Shown: piece after piece, positions 21,240 through 31,506 of the stretch | How the letters are laid out: each line of letters begins with the position of its first letter | Numbering within the stretch: position 1 is the stretch's first letter | Assembly: GCA_963751665.1 (NCBI GenBank) | Contig: CAVVVF010000009.1 | Location: 1 to 64,000, forward strand | DNA: 64,000 nt | DNA from: AC-69 sp963751665 | GTDB taxonomy: Bacteria; Actinomycetota; UBA4738; HRBIN12 | Direction: 5' to 3' | Translations under genes and position numbers: made by a program | The notes under the pieces: model-generated | Seen by the model: the letters and a program-made list of their open reading frames with translations, nothing else | Told to the model about the DNA's origin: nothing | The model's database searches: none

Positions 21240-22575
21240 ATGCGCCGCGCCTCCCTCCCGATCGCGTCCGCCGTCTGCCTCTTGGCGCTGGTGTGGGTCG
21301 GGACTGCCTCCGCGCAGGCGCCGACAACGTCCCGGGTCCTGGTGGCGAAGGTCGACGGCTCCATCGACCGAACGGTCGCCGGCTACCTCACCGACTCGCT
21401 CACCGAGGGTGAGCGCACCGGTGCGGCCGTGGTGATCCAGTTGGATTCGGCCGGGACGCTCGATCAGCCGGCCGTCGAGCTGGCGGAGCGGATCTTCCGC
21501 TCGGAGGTCCCCGTGATCGTGTGGGTGGGGCCCGCGCCGGCCAAGGCCCAGGGGGCCGCGCTCCTGTTCCTGTACGCCTCCAGCCTGGCGGCCGTGGCTC
21601 CCGGTGTGGGGGTGGGCCCGTTGGAGCCGGTCGATCTGGTGGATGCCCGAAACGCCTCGCTCCCGGACCAAGCCGCCCTGGAGCGGATGGCCGTCAGGAT
21701 GGGCGGAGGCCCGGGGCAAGGCCCGCGCCGGCGTTCCCCTCGCGCGCCGTTGCCGGCCGCAGGACGCCCTGGACGGCACATCGCCCAAGAGGTCGCCACC
21801 TCGCTCCCCGACCTGCTGTCGAAGATCGATGGATCGACCGTCCAGACGGCGGCCGGCCCGGTGACCCTGCACACGAGGATCGCGCAGAGCCCGTCGGAGC
21901 AGCCGGTCGAGGTTCGCTTCACCGAGCTCGGCCCGATCGACCGGGTCCTGCACGCGGTGGCCTCGCCCGCCGCCATCTACCTCCTGCTGGTGCTGGGGTT
22001 GGCGGGCCTGGCGTTCGAGCTCACCCAGGCGGGCTTCGGGTTCGCCGGGTTCGCCGGCCTGGGGATGCTCGGCGCTGGCCGTCTACGGGCTGACGGTCGT
22101 CCCGGCCTTCGTGGCCGGGCATCGTGCTCCTCGTGGCGGGCGTGGTGATGCTCTGCGCCGACGTCCTCCTTCGCCGGCTCGGCGTCCTGACCGCGGCGGG
22201 GGTGGCGGCGTTCCTGGCCGGCTCGTTCCTGTCGTTCCGGGGTGTGGCCCCCGCCATCCGGATCTCGCCCTGGCTGATCGGCTTCCTGGCCCTGGCAAGC
22301 GTTCTGTACTACGGCTTCGCCCTCACGGTGGCCCAGCGGTCCCGGGAGCGGATCGCCACCACCCAGCGGGGACTGGTGGGGCTGGTCGGGGAGACCGGGG
22401 GGAGCTGAAGCCGGAGGGCCCCGTCTACGTGAAGGGCACGCTGTGGCGGGGGCGGAGCAACGACGGGCCGATCCCGACCGGGACCCGGGTCCGGGTCAGG
22501 GGGGTGGACGGCCTGGTACTGCGGGTCGAGCCGGACCCTGGAGCCGGCGGCGACCTTCCCCCGGACGAGGACTGA
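21240..22575 (+). CDS. NfeD-like membrane serine protease
   Basis: The protein starts with a signal peptide (LPIASAVCLLALVWVGTASA) and a ClpP-like domain: TGAAVVIQLDSAGTLDQPAV and VIVWVGPAPAKAQGAALLFL. Then come several membrane helices and a C-terminal NfeD/OB-fold domain (GLVGLVGETGG, GTRVRVRGVDGLVLRVEP). Such proteins pair with SPFH/stomatin proteins in membrane quality control; no SPFH gene follows here. The frame changes near 21710-21780, 22075 and 22405. The usual catalytic serine region (normally ASGG-like) reads DSAGTLD/AKAQGAALL, so protease activity is uncertain. Confidence 0.8.
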
Positions 22576-22621
22576 CCCGGCCGGCTCGGCTGCGACCCTT
22601 GCGTTTTCCGTGCCTCCTGGA

Positions 22622-22640
22622 CCCCCGGTGAAACCGGGGG
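22622..22640 (+). terminator. Hairpin after nfeD
   Basis: A perfect eight-base stem, CCCCCGGT with ACCGGGGG around a GAA loop, lies 46 bases after the nfeD stop. It overlaps a second possible stem, GGGGG/CCCCC, just downstream. There is no T run, so it would act as a weak or L-shaped terminator, or as a leader element of whiB. Confidence 0.45.
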
Positions 22641-22726
22641 GAATCCCCCGAGCGTCCAGATACGAAGACTGTAAGTGAGGGGTCCCAGAAGGGCAGAAGG
22701 AGGGATTGGCCGTTTCGACCGACGCC

Positions 22727-22996
22727 ATGGCTGTCGACTGGATGTGGGGCTGGCAGTTCGATGCCGCCTGCCGCGGCGAGGATTCCTCGCTGTTCTTCGC
22801 CCCCAATTACTTCGAGAAGCGGGGTGAGAAGGAGGGGCGGGAAGCCAAGGCCAAGGCCCTGTGCGCCCGCTGCCCCGTCCGCGATGAGTGCCTGGAGTAC
22901 GCCATCCAGATCCGCGAGACCCACGGCATCTGGGGTGGGTTGAACGAGATGGAGCGGCGGCAGCTCCTCCGGGAGCGAGCGCTCCGCGCCGGCTGA
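22727..22996 (+). CDS. WhiB-family iron-sulfur regulator
   Basis: WhiB-like proteins are actinobacterial regulators that bind a [4Fe-4S] cluster and contact the primary sigma factor. The four cysteines occur as Cys in DAACRGED and three in LCARCPVRDECLEYA, and the turn motif GIWGGLNE follows, then a basic tail. ATG 22727 gives the usual short N-terminus (about 89 residues); a TTG at 22706 lies too close to the AGGAGGG site at 22698-22704. It is probably monocistronic. Which Wbl subclass this is cannot be decided by eye. Confidence 0.93.
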   Translation: MAVDWMWGWQFDAACRGEDSSLFFAPNYFEKRGEKEGREAKAKALCARCPVRDECLEYAIQIRETHGIWGGLNEMERRQLLRERALRAG

Positions 22997-23048
22997 CGCT
23001 TTCACCCGACGCGCCCCGCCGCGGCGGGCCTCTGTCACAATCCCGGGC

Positions 23049-23508
23049 ATGGGCATCGAGGACTTGCTGGCGACCCAGGGGCTGCAGCTTCCGCCTCCGC
23101 CGGCGCCCATGGCCTCGTACATCCCGGTGCGGTTGATGGGGGAGCTGGCCTACGTCTCCGGGCAGACGCCGATCGTGGACGGGGAGATCCTGCACCCGGG
23201 CCACCTGGGGGACCAGGTCTCGGTGGAGCAGGGGCAGGAGGCCGCCAGGCGGTGCGCCCTCCAGGCGCTCTCGGCGCTGAAGGAGGCCCTCGGGTTCGCT
23301 CGATCGGGTGCGCGGCATCGTGCAGGTCACGGTGTTCGTGGCCTCGGCGCCCGGCTTCACCGAGCAGCCGAAGGTGGCCAACGGGGCGAGCGACCTGCTG
23401 GTCGAGGTGTTCGGCGAGACCGGGAGGCACGCCCGAGCCGCCGTCGGGGTGGCGGAGCTGCCGCTCGGGGCACCCGTCGAGGTGACCGTGCTGGCGAAGG
23501 TGGACTAG
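23049..23508 (+). CDS. RidA-family protein
   Basis: The protein belongs to the RidA/YjgF/UK114 family, whose trimeric members hydrolyse reactive enamine/imine intermediates. GELAYVSGQTPIVDGEI near the start and VGVAELPLGAPVEVTVLAKV at the end match the family; this is the longer (about 150 residue) form with an N-terminal extension. A single frame change near 23300 separates the halves. The arginine normally at the active site corresponds to the R in HARAAVGV. Its stop overlaps the end of convergent selB by four bases. Confidence 0.88.
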
Positions 23509-25400
23509 GCCGAGGGGGCGGTCTCCGCGGGGGAACCGGAGGTCCCCGCGCCTGAGCGGTGATCTCCGCTGGTCGAGGTGCTCGAGCAGGGGCAACGGCG
23601 TACTTGCGCGAGGTCCCGAGGGCTTCCCGGAACGCGCTCACCGTGATGCCGTCGCTCGCCGAGCCTCGGACGACGGCCTCCGCGCGGGCGACGAGCCCCG
23701 GGGTCAACACGAGTCGCGCGAGACCCGAACGAGCAGGCCGGCCCGGGCGGCCGCATCGATCACCTCGCGGGCGAACCCGCGCCGAGGTCAGCTCCTGCGA
23801 CGGTCGGAGGCGTCGGCTCGGCGTCGGCGACGGCTCGGACGCAGCCGGCTGCCTCCTCCTCGCGCGCCGGCCAGGGACGCCGTGTGGGAGGCCAGCCGCA
23901 CGGTTGCGCCGTCCGCGAACGACGCGGCCGGACGTCGGACGAGGGCGCTCGAGCAGCGCGTCGGCCAGGCGGGATCGTCGGAGGCGCCCCGGCCGACCTG
24001 GAGCGCCGCGGACGAGGATGGCGCGGGCGGCCGGGAGGTCGAGCCCTCGTCCAGAGGGTGCGTTCTGGTGGAACGCCGCGCAGCTCGGCGGTGAGCGCCC
24101 GCGCCCACCTGGTCGAGAGTCCCGTGCCGACCCACCAGCGTCCGGCCCGTCGGCTCGCATCGATGTCCGAGGGCCGGGTCGCCGGTGAGCGTGGCGACGT
24201 CGGACGGCCGGGCCGCGCCCGTTCTCGAGACGAGGAGCGTGGGGAGGTCGCTCGGCTGCGTGCTCGCGGCCGTCGAGGCGGTCGAGCCGCGCGGCCGGCG
24301 CGGCGCGCGGCGGGTCGACGTCGAGCACCACGCCGCCCGCCACGGTCTCCTGCCGGCCCGCCTCGCGGACGACGAACCGGTCGCCGACGTCGAGCACCAG
24401 CGGATCGCGAGTCCGGATGCGGACGAACGCCTCGTGTCCCGGGTTCGGGCGCGCCGCTCCGAAGAAGCCGGATCCGGGCGTCGCGCTCGGCCGCGCCGGC
24501 GTACACCTTGAAGGCGCCCGCGGGCGGTGAGCGGGTGTCGAGGCCGCGGACCGGCCGGAGCCGCGGCGTCGAAACGCGGGTCGGCCGCCACGCGCCCGGC
24601 ACGGCCGAGCACGTCGCCGCGCTCGAGCCGCTCCCGCTCGACGCCCGACGAGGTTGGCGGCGACCCGCGACACCGGCACGCGCACGGTCATCGCTCTGCT
24701 TGTGGGTCTGGAGCGACGCGGATCCGCGCCGGTCCCCGGCGGGTAGAGCTCGACCTCGTCGCCGACGCGCGAGGCAGCCGCCCGTCAGCGTGCCGGTCGA
24801 CGACGGTGCCGGCGCCCGTGATCGTGAACACGCGGTCGACGAACAGCCGCGCGCGCGCGTCGTCCGGCGCCGGCGGCTCGCCGCGAGCATCGCGTCGAGC
24901 GCCGCCGCGCAGCGCGTCGATGCCCTCGCCGGTCGTGCGACGAGACCGGCACGATCGGCGCGTCCGTCGAGGACCGTGCCCGCGAGCGCGCTCGCGCACC
25001 TCCTCGGTGGCGAGCGCGAGGCGTCTCGTCGTCGACCAGGTCGCGCTTCGTCAGCGCGACGACGCCGCCGCGCGACCCCGAGCACGTCGAGGATCTGCAG
25101 GTGCTCCTCGGACTGCGGCTTCCAGCCCTCGTCGGCCGCCACGACGAACAGCACGAGCCGAACCGGCCCGACGCCGGCGAGCATGTTGCGGATGAACCGC
25201 TCGTGCCCCGGCACGTCGACGAACCCGACCTCGCGTCCGCACGGGAGCGTCGCACCACGCGTAGCCGAGGTCGATCGTGAGGCCGCGGCGCTTCTCCTCG
25301 GCCCACCGGTCGGGGTCGATGCCGGTGAGCGCGACGATCAGCGACGACTTGCCGTGGTCGACGTGGCCGGCCGTCGCGACGACGCGGAGCGGCGCCTCGG
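23505..25400 (-). CDS. selB: Selenocysteine-specific elongation factor
   Basis: SelB is the EF-Tu-like GTPase that delivers Sec-tRNA to UGA codons at SECIS elements. The G domain is clear: TAGHVDHGKSSLIVALTGID (P-loop), DPDRWAEEKRRGLTIDLGYA (switch 1), DVPGHERFIRNMLAGVGPVR and LTKRDLVDDE. Domain 2 follows with RLFVDRVFTITGAGTVVTGT, domain 3 with RVAANLVG, and the C-terminal winged helices end with FREALGTSRKYAVPLLEHLD. The frame changes very often (roughly every 60-150 bases), so exact residues are unreliable, but order and completeness are normal. The start codon is not resolved. It lies directly downstream of selA. Confidence 0.88.
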
Positions 25401-25416
25401 CGAGCCGGCTCCAGCG

Positions 25417-26833
25417 TCAGTCCTCGTCGTCGAGGTCGTCGCCTTCGAGGGCGTACAGGATCGCGCCGGGCGAGGTCGCGGGAGCTGCTCGTCGGCGACC
25501 GTGCGCACGTCGAGCAGCACGTGCGTCCTCGTCGACGCGGCAGAACACCGGACGGGCGAGCCGGCGCGGAGCCGGGCCGCGAACGCCGGCCGGGTCGGGG
25601 CACCGGACCCGCACGCCCCAGGACGGCGACGGCGTAGCCCGGGCATCGACCCGCCGCCGACCACCGAGTCGCAGCGGACGACGTGCGCGCCCTCGAGGTC
25701 GCCGCCGATCGTCTCGGACAGGCGCTGGGCGCGATGCGGCAGCGTCGTCGGCGGCTCCGCGCAGCATCCGGTGCACGGGGATCTCGTCGTCGCGCGCCGG
25801 TCGCGTAGATCGCGAGCGACCGCCTCGAGCGCGGCGACCTGCATCTTGTCGATCCGCACCGCGCGGGCGAGCGGGTGTCGTGCGCAGCCTGTCCGACGAG
25901 GTCGGCCCGTCCGACGACGATCCCGGCCTGGGGGCCGCCGAGCAGCTTGTCGCCGGAGAACGTGACGAGGTCGGCGCCGTCGGCGAGCGCCTCGGCGCAC
26001 GCTGGGCTCGTCGGCGGGGATGCCCGCGGCTCGTGGTCGCAGCAGCCCGGAGCCGACGTCGAAGAGGAACGGCACGCCGCGCCTTCGCGGCGAGCGCCGG
26101 CGAGGTCGGCGGCGGACGCCGCGGCCGTGAACCCGACCACGCGGTAGTTCGAGGGATGCACCTTCAGGATCGCGCCGGTCGCGGTCGTCGACCGCGCGCC
26201 CGGTAGTCGGACGGCCTGGTGCGGTTCGTCGTGCCGACCTCGACGAGCTTGGCGCCCGGACGCGGCCATGATGTCGGGGATCCGGAACTCGCCGCCGATC
26301 TCGATCAGCTCGCCCCGCGAGACGAGCACCTGCTTGCCCTTGGCGAGCGCGGCGAGTGCCAGCAGCAGCGCCGCGGCGCAGTTGTTCACGACGAGCGCGG
26401 CCTCGGCACCGGTGAGCGCGGTCAGGATCGACTCGGCGCGGCGCCGCGCTTGCCGCGAGTGCCGGTCGTCGCGGTCGACCTCGAGGTCGGTGTAGCCGCG
26501 CGCGGCGCGCGCGGCCGCCTCGCGCCGCGCGTTCGGGCAGCGGCGCGCGCCCGAGGTTCGTGTGCAGGACGACGCCGGTCGCGTTGATCACCGGACTGAG
26601 CCCGGTGGCGGCCGCACGACGCGCGTGGCGACGGCGCGGGCCAGGATGACGTCGTCCTCGGGCGGGTCGATGCCTCGCGCCGGCGGCCGCTCGCACGACC
26701 TCGAGGGTCTGGGTCAGCGTCGCTTGAGCAGCGGCGCGGCCGAACGTCGCGGCCGCGCGCTGCCCGGGCTCGGACGCAGCAGCGCGTCGAGCGAGGGGAC
26801 CTTGCGCGAGGCGTCGGCGCCTGGCCATGGCAT
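25417..26833 (-). CDS. selA: L-seryl-tRNA(Sec) selenium transferase
   Basis: SelA is a PLP enzyme that converts seryl-tRNA(Sec) to selenocysteyl-tRNA(Sec). It starts at ATG 26833 with RKVPSLDALLRPSPG, typical of the family N-terminus. Then come VINATGVVLHTNLGRAPLPE, VVNNCAAALLLALAALAKGK, VSRGELIEIGGEFRIPDIMA, LKVHPSNYRVVGFTAAAS and the PLP-lysine segment VTFSGDKLLGGPQAG. The C-terminal part reads IGGDLEGAHVVRCDSVVGGG. The frame changes about a dozen times; the protein ends ALEGDDLDDED. With selB it makes a two-gene unit; selC and selD are not in the window. Confidence 0.9.
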
Positions 26834-26915
26834 CGCCCGAGCCTAGCGCGGCCGCCGGCGCCGACCGGTCGCAGCGGCCGCCGGGCGCCCGTCCGGTCCC
26901 GTAGGATGGATCGCG

Positions 26916-28122
26916 ATGGTGGACACCGACGAGCGCCCCGCGTTCTAGACGTCGCCGAGGTCACCGCGATGGTCCGCGGCGGCGGCCTCGACATCGAGGT
27001 CGCGACCCGCGGGGAGTTCCAGACCGAGGAGATGATCCTCAACATCGGGCCCCAGCATCCCGTCGACCCACGGCGTGCTGCGGGTGGTGCTCGAGCTCGA
27101 CGGCGAGGTGATCATCCGGGCCGAGCCGGTGATCGGCTACATGCACCGCGGCGCCGAGAAGCTCGCCGAGTTCCGCGACGCCCGCCAGACCCTCGTGCTG
27201 ATGAACCGCCACGACTGGCTGTCAGCGCCTTCAACAACGAGCTCGGGCTGGACGATCGCCGTCGAGCGCTCGCCGGCATCGAGGTGCCCGAACGCGCGCA
27301 GTGGATCCGCACGATGTTCGCCGAGTGGAACCGGATCCTGAACCACCTGATGTTCAGCGGCTCCTACCCGCTGGAGCTCGGCGCGATGACGCCGATGTTC
27401 TACGCGTTCCGCGAGCGCGAGATGATCCAGGACCTCATGGAGTCGGCCACCGGCGCGCGGATGCACCACTCGTACTGCCGCGTCGGCGGGCTGAAGGACG
27501 ATCTGCCGCGCGGCTTCCTGAAGCGAGTCCGCCGAGGTGCTCGCCGCGGTGCGCAAGCGAGCTCGAGGAGTTCGAGACCTGATCATGGGCAACGAGATCA
27601 TCTTCGCGCGCTGTCGCGACGTCGGGGTCCTCCCGCCCGAGACGGCGATCGCGTACGGCTGCTCCGGGCCCGTTGCTGCAGGCGCTCGGGCGTGGCCGAT
27701 GGATCCCCGCAAGGACGAGCCGTACGAGAAGTACGCCGAGGTCGAGTTCGAGGTGCCGGTCGGGAACGACCGGCGACTGCTACGACCGGCTGTGGGTGCT
27801 GGTCGAGCGGATGAAGCGAGTCTGCAACATCATCGAGCAGTGCATGGACAAGCTCCCGCCGGGCGAGTTCCGCGCGCCGAAGCTGCCGAAGACGCTGAAG
27901 CTCGAGGGCGAGATCTACGTCCGCACCGAGAACCCGCTCGGCGCTGATGGGCTACTACGTGGTCGGCGACGGCAAGAAGGACCCGTACCGCCTGAAGATG
28001 CGCACGGCGTCGTTCTCGAACGTCAGCGTGATCCCGGCGATGCTGCCCGGGCACGCTGCGTCCCGGACCTCATCGCGATCCTCGGGTCGATCTTCTTCGT
28101 GGTCGGCGACGTCGACCGCTGA
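26916..28122 (+). CDS. nuoD: NADH-quinone oxidoreductase subunit D
   Basis: NuoD (49-kDa subunit) forms part of the quinone site at the junction of the peripheral and membrane arms of complex I. Family blocks include EEMILNIGPQHP, VIGYMHRGAEKLAEFRDARQ, MNRHDWLSAFNNELG, ERAQWIRTMFAEWNRILNHL, SGARMHHSYCRVGG-like text, CYDRLWVLVERMKRVCNIIE and the C-terminal LIAILGSIFFVVGDVDR. The frame changes roughly ten times (for example near 26945, 27070, 27222, 27530, 27672, 27775, 27945, 28058). It is isolated: no other nuo gene is adjacent on either side, and selA is divergent from it. Confidence 0.92.
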
Positions 28123-28162
28123 CGGGCCCCGTCCTCGTCCCGAGGCCCTCTCGTTCGGCGGC

Positions 28163-29627
28163 CTAGGTCTCCCGGTTGAACCAGACGCCGCCGGGACCGT
28201 GTAGCTGGCCCCTTCGCCCCACACCGCCACGGTCTTGCCGGCGTTCGTGATGGCGATCTCGCCGTAGTCGCCGTAGGCCTCGCGGAAACCCTCGCGTTCT
28301 TGTACGCGGTGCCGGATCTGACGTCGGAGATGCGGACGGCCAGCGACCACGTCGCGCCCAGGTCAGCGGAGGCCCGGTACCACACGTTCCACCGCCCGGT
28401 GCGCTGATCCATGTACCACACGCGAACGTCGCCGTTCCCGGTTCCCGCCGCCGCCGGGTACGCCGCGTTGACCCCTGCCGGCGAGAGCGGGACGCGGTCG
28501 GACCAGGTCGAGCCGCCATCCGTGGAAGAGCTCGCGTACACGCGCATGGGGCCGCCCTCCCGCAGGGCGCCGTTGTAGACGAAGACCAGGTTCCCCTGGG
28601 CATCGGCGGCAAGGGCGGGCCCGCTGTCCCAGAAGTCCGGGTAGCAACCTGCGGACGGGCACGACGGCCCGATCTCGAGGGTGTCGATCGCCGTGTCGGA
28701 CCAGGTCGCACCCCCGTCGGTGGACCGGAGCATGTGGACCTGGATGTTGCCCTCCGCGGTCTTCTTGGGGCCGCTGTAGGAGAAGCTGACCTCCGACAGG
28801 AGCGCCGTTCCGTCGGACAGGACCGCGGCGCCGTACGCGAAGTAGTAGCGGTCGCTTGAGACCGTCCTCACCTGGGTCCACGTCGCCCCGGCGTCGTGCG
28901 AGACGGCGGCATAGCTGTCGCCGCCGGTCGGTCCGTTGAACCCGACGTAGACATCGCGCCCGTCCGAACTGGTCCCCATGTTCGGCTTGTCACCCCAGGC
29001 CACGTTGCCGTAGATCGGCACAGGCGTGGACCACGTCCGCCCATGGTCGAGGGACTTGGAGAAGTGGATGTCGAAGTTGTTCATGAACACGGCGTATACG
29101 GCTCCGGTGTCCGGCACGACCTCGATCAGGGTCGTACTGGCCCCGGACGTTCCGGCACTCGCAGATGAACCGATCGGGCCCGAAGGTCTTCCCGCCGTTG
29201 CTCGAGACGTGGAGGATCATGGCCGGATCCGGGCAGCTGTTCGAGCAGGCCTTGGCCCCTCCGTACCGGTTGTGCAGGATGTACACGAACGGGGCGTTGG
29301 GGTCGGCGGCGATGGCCGGCTCCCAGTCGTCCGCCGTGCGATCCATGGGGAGCTCCCCGGCCCACCCTGCGGCGGGGTAGGAGGCGAGCGCGCCGGTCTG
29401 TCCCACGTCCCGGCCGCCCTGGCCCGCGAGAGCGCGGAGTGCCGGCGTTCGGCCGTGGTGATTTGCTCCTCGAGCTCTCCGTCGGCGGGCTCGGGCCCTC
29501 GGCCCTCGACGGGGGGGCGAGGCCGAGTGGTGCCCGAGGAGGAGTGGCACGACGGGACGAGCCCGGCGAGCAGCGCGAGCGAAGCCATGAGCAGCAAGGA
29601 GTTCGAGGCCAGCCGACGGGAACGCAC
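28163..29627 (-). CDS. Sialidase-like (BNR/Asp-box) lipoprotein
   Basis: A signal peptide (SNSLLLMASLALLAGLVPSC) ends in a cysteine that fits a lipobox. The mature part has at least six Asp-box motifs: SSNGGKTFG, SLDHGRTWS, SHDAGATWT, STDGGATWS, STDGGSTWS and SADLGATWS, which mark a six-bladed sialidase/BNR beta-propeller. The arginine triad of true sialidases is not evident, so it may only bind or process glycans, or act as a scaffold. The frame changes near 29410, 29135 and 28295, and near the end. The GTG start at 29627 gives the signal peptide. It lies between nuoD and a MidA-type gene. Confidence 0.72.
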
Positions 29628-29692
29628 GCGGATCCCCCCTCGATGGGCGTCCGGTTGGAAGGCGGCCCCGACGCTATCCCGGGGCTGAACGA

Positions 29693-30806
29693 TCAGTCAA
29701 TCGGCCCTTCGGCCAGGCCGGCGGGAGGCCCGATCCAGTGGGGTGAGGGCAGGCCCTCCGTGGCCAGGAGCAGCCACTTCAGCCTTCCGAGGCCCCCCGG
29801 ATCGACCAACAGGCTGGCCCTGTTGCGGCCCTCCCACACCCGCGTTGCCCGCCCTCCCTCACCCTCGGCCAGAAGGCCCTGCTGGCGGGCCCGCTGGGAT
29901 TCGTTCCACTCCGCGAACCCCAGGGCGAGCAGGGCATCGCCCTGCGACGCCAGGCCGAGCGACGCGAAGGCCCCGGGCCTCGGCCCTCCGGGCGATCGCG
30001 CCGAGATCGACCCCGGCGGTGATGTCGCTCGAACCCGGATCGCGAAGGACGTCCGCCAATACCCGATGATCCCGATAGCCGTGGACCTCGCTCGAGGGAC
30101 CGCGCGCGGAGCCGTAGTCGATCAGGAGCGCGTAGCCCCGTCGAAGCGTTGCCGCGAGGTCGTCCACGAACCGCAAGGCGCCGATGGGCACGATGGCCTC
30201 CTGGCCCGGAGCGAGCGCCGGCCCCTGTCCGGCGACGAGCTCCGCGATCTCCCCGTCGCACGGGATGTCGACTTCGACGAAGCGGTCCCGGCCCGCGATG
30301 ATCCCGACCTCGACCACCCCGTTGCTCGTCCCGCGGACCCTTCGGAACGGCAGGTTGTCCAGGAGCTCGTTGGCGAACATCACGGTGGCAGCGGAGGGGC
30401 CGGCATCGGCGACGCGTTCGCTCACTCGCACCGGCAGCTCCGCGAGACGGGCCCGCGCGCCGGGACTCCGTTCCACGGCCAGGTAGTCGACGGCGGGACC
30501 CTGGCGTTCGCCGAGCAGCCGGATGACGTCCGCGGCCAGGGTGCCGTCGCCGGCGCCTACCTCCAGGAGCTCGAGGGGCTCGGGCCGGCCCAGCCGCTCC
30601 CACAGGTCGAGCACGGCGCGGAGGAGGAGCTCGGCGAACACCGGGTGGACGTGGGGGCTGGTCACGAAGTGTCCCTCCCGCCCCACGGGCGGCCGGTCGT
30701 AGAAGCCGCCGGGCCCGTAAAGAGCGAGGTCCATGAACTCGTCGAACCTGATCGGCCCTCGTTCCTCGATGGCACGGCGGATGCGGGCCGCGACGTCCTC
30801 GCTCAT
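29693..30806 (-). CDS. MidA/NDUFAF7-type SAM methyltransferase
   Basis: The protein matches the DUF185/MidA family, homologous to the mitochondrial complex I assembly factor NDUFAF7. Signatures are IRFDEFMDLALYGPGGFYDR, EGHFVTSPHVHPVFAELLLR, the SAM motif LELLEVGAGDGTLAADVIRL, VMFANELLDNLPFRRV and LLIDYGSARGP. One frame change near 29980 precedes the C-terminus RLKWLLLATEGLPSPHW. In eukaryotes NDUFAF7 dimethylates one arginine of the NuoD homologue. The presence of nuoD 1.6 kb away is therefore notable. ATG 30806 fits the family N-terminus (MSEDVAARIRRAIEERG). Confidence 0.85.
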
Positions 30807-30891
30807 ACGGCCAGCGTATCGGCACGCGGGGGAGCCGTTCCCGGTCGCTCGCGCCTCGGCCGGCGTCCGCTCACCTGGCAGAATCCAGGAC

Positions 30892-31506
30892 GTGAGACCC
30901 GACGGCCCGAGTGAGCCCAGGCCGGCCGCCACGGTGATCGCCGCACGACAGGGCGTTGACGGCGTGGAGGTCCTGGTGCTGAAGCGGGGGAGCGAGCATC
31001 GGTTCCTGCCCGGCTATCTTGCGTTTCCCGGTGGGGCGGTCGAGCCGCAGGACGGCGGGTTGGCCTCCCGGTGGTTCGGGTCCACTGCCGAAACGGGGCG
31101 GGCCTGCGCCGTCCGAGAGCTGGTCGAGGAGGCAGGGCTGGCATTGACCGGCGCCGGCCTGGTCCAGGTCATCGGCGACGACCGGGGACTCTCGGCCGTC
31201 CACGCGTCGCCCCCTCTCGCCGACGCCCTGCGGGAGATCTCGCACTGGGTCGCTCCCGAGGAGGTGCCGGTCCGGTTCGACGCGCGCTTCTTCGCGGTGG
31301 ATGCGCCCCTCGGGCTGGAGCCGCATCCGGACGGAGCCGAGGCCGAGCAGGCCTGGTGGGCCCGGCCGGCCGACGTGCTCCGGGACTTCGCGCAGGGTAG
31401 GTGCGACCTGTACTGGCCGACGCTGAAGACGATGGAGGCGCTGGCCACGTGTGAGACGGTCCACGATGTGTTGGCCCTGCACGTCCCGCAGGTCGAGCCG
31501 GATTGA
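30892..31506 (+). CDS. Nudix hydrolase
   Basis: The 204-residue protein hydrolyses a nucleoside-diphosphate-linked substrate. The Nudix box is seen as CAVRELVEEAGLAL with the metal-binding glutamates, preceded by LPGYLAFPGGAVEPQDGG. It has the longer form with an inserted segment (ISHWVAPEEVPVRFDARFFA) like NUDT7/NUDT19 CoA-pyrophosphatase-like relatives, but substrate cannot be assigned. GTG 30892 is the first start after the divergent MidA gene. Its stop overlaps the start of the MBL-fold gene (TGATG), indicating coupling. Confidence 0.85.
   Translation: MRPDGPSEPRPAATVIAARQGVDGVEVLVLKRGSEHRFLPGYLAFPGGAVEPQDGGLASRWFGSTAETGRACAVRELVEEAGLALTGAGLVQVIGDDRGLSAVHASPPLADALREISHWVAPEEVPVRFDARFFAVDAPLGLEPHPDGAEAEQAWWARPADVLRDFAQGRCDLYWPTLKTMEALATCETVHDVLALHVPQVEPD

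Noticed and set aside
26834..26915. A selC tRNA gene between selA and nuoD
   Set aside because: The 82-base gap is too short and cannot form a long acceptor/extra-arm tRNA with a UCA anticodon.
23505..28122. In-frame UGA selenocysteine codons in this region
   Set aside because: Stops here coincide with frame changes; restoring frame removes them, and no SECIS-like hairpin is placed next to a UGA at a catalytic site.
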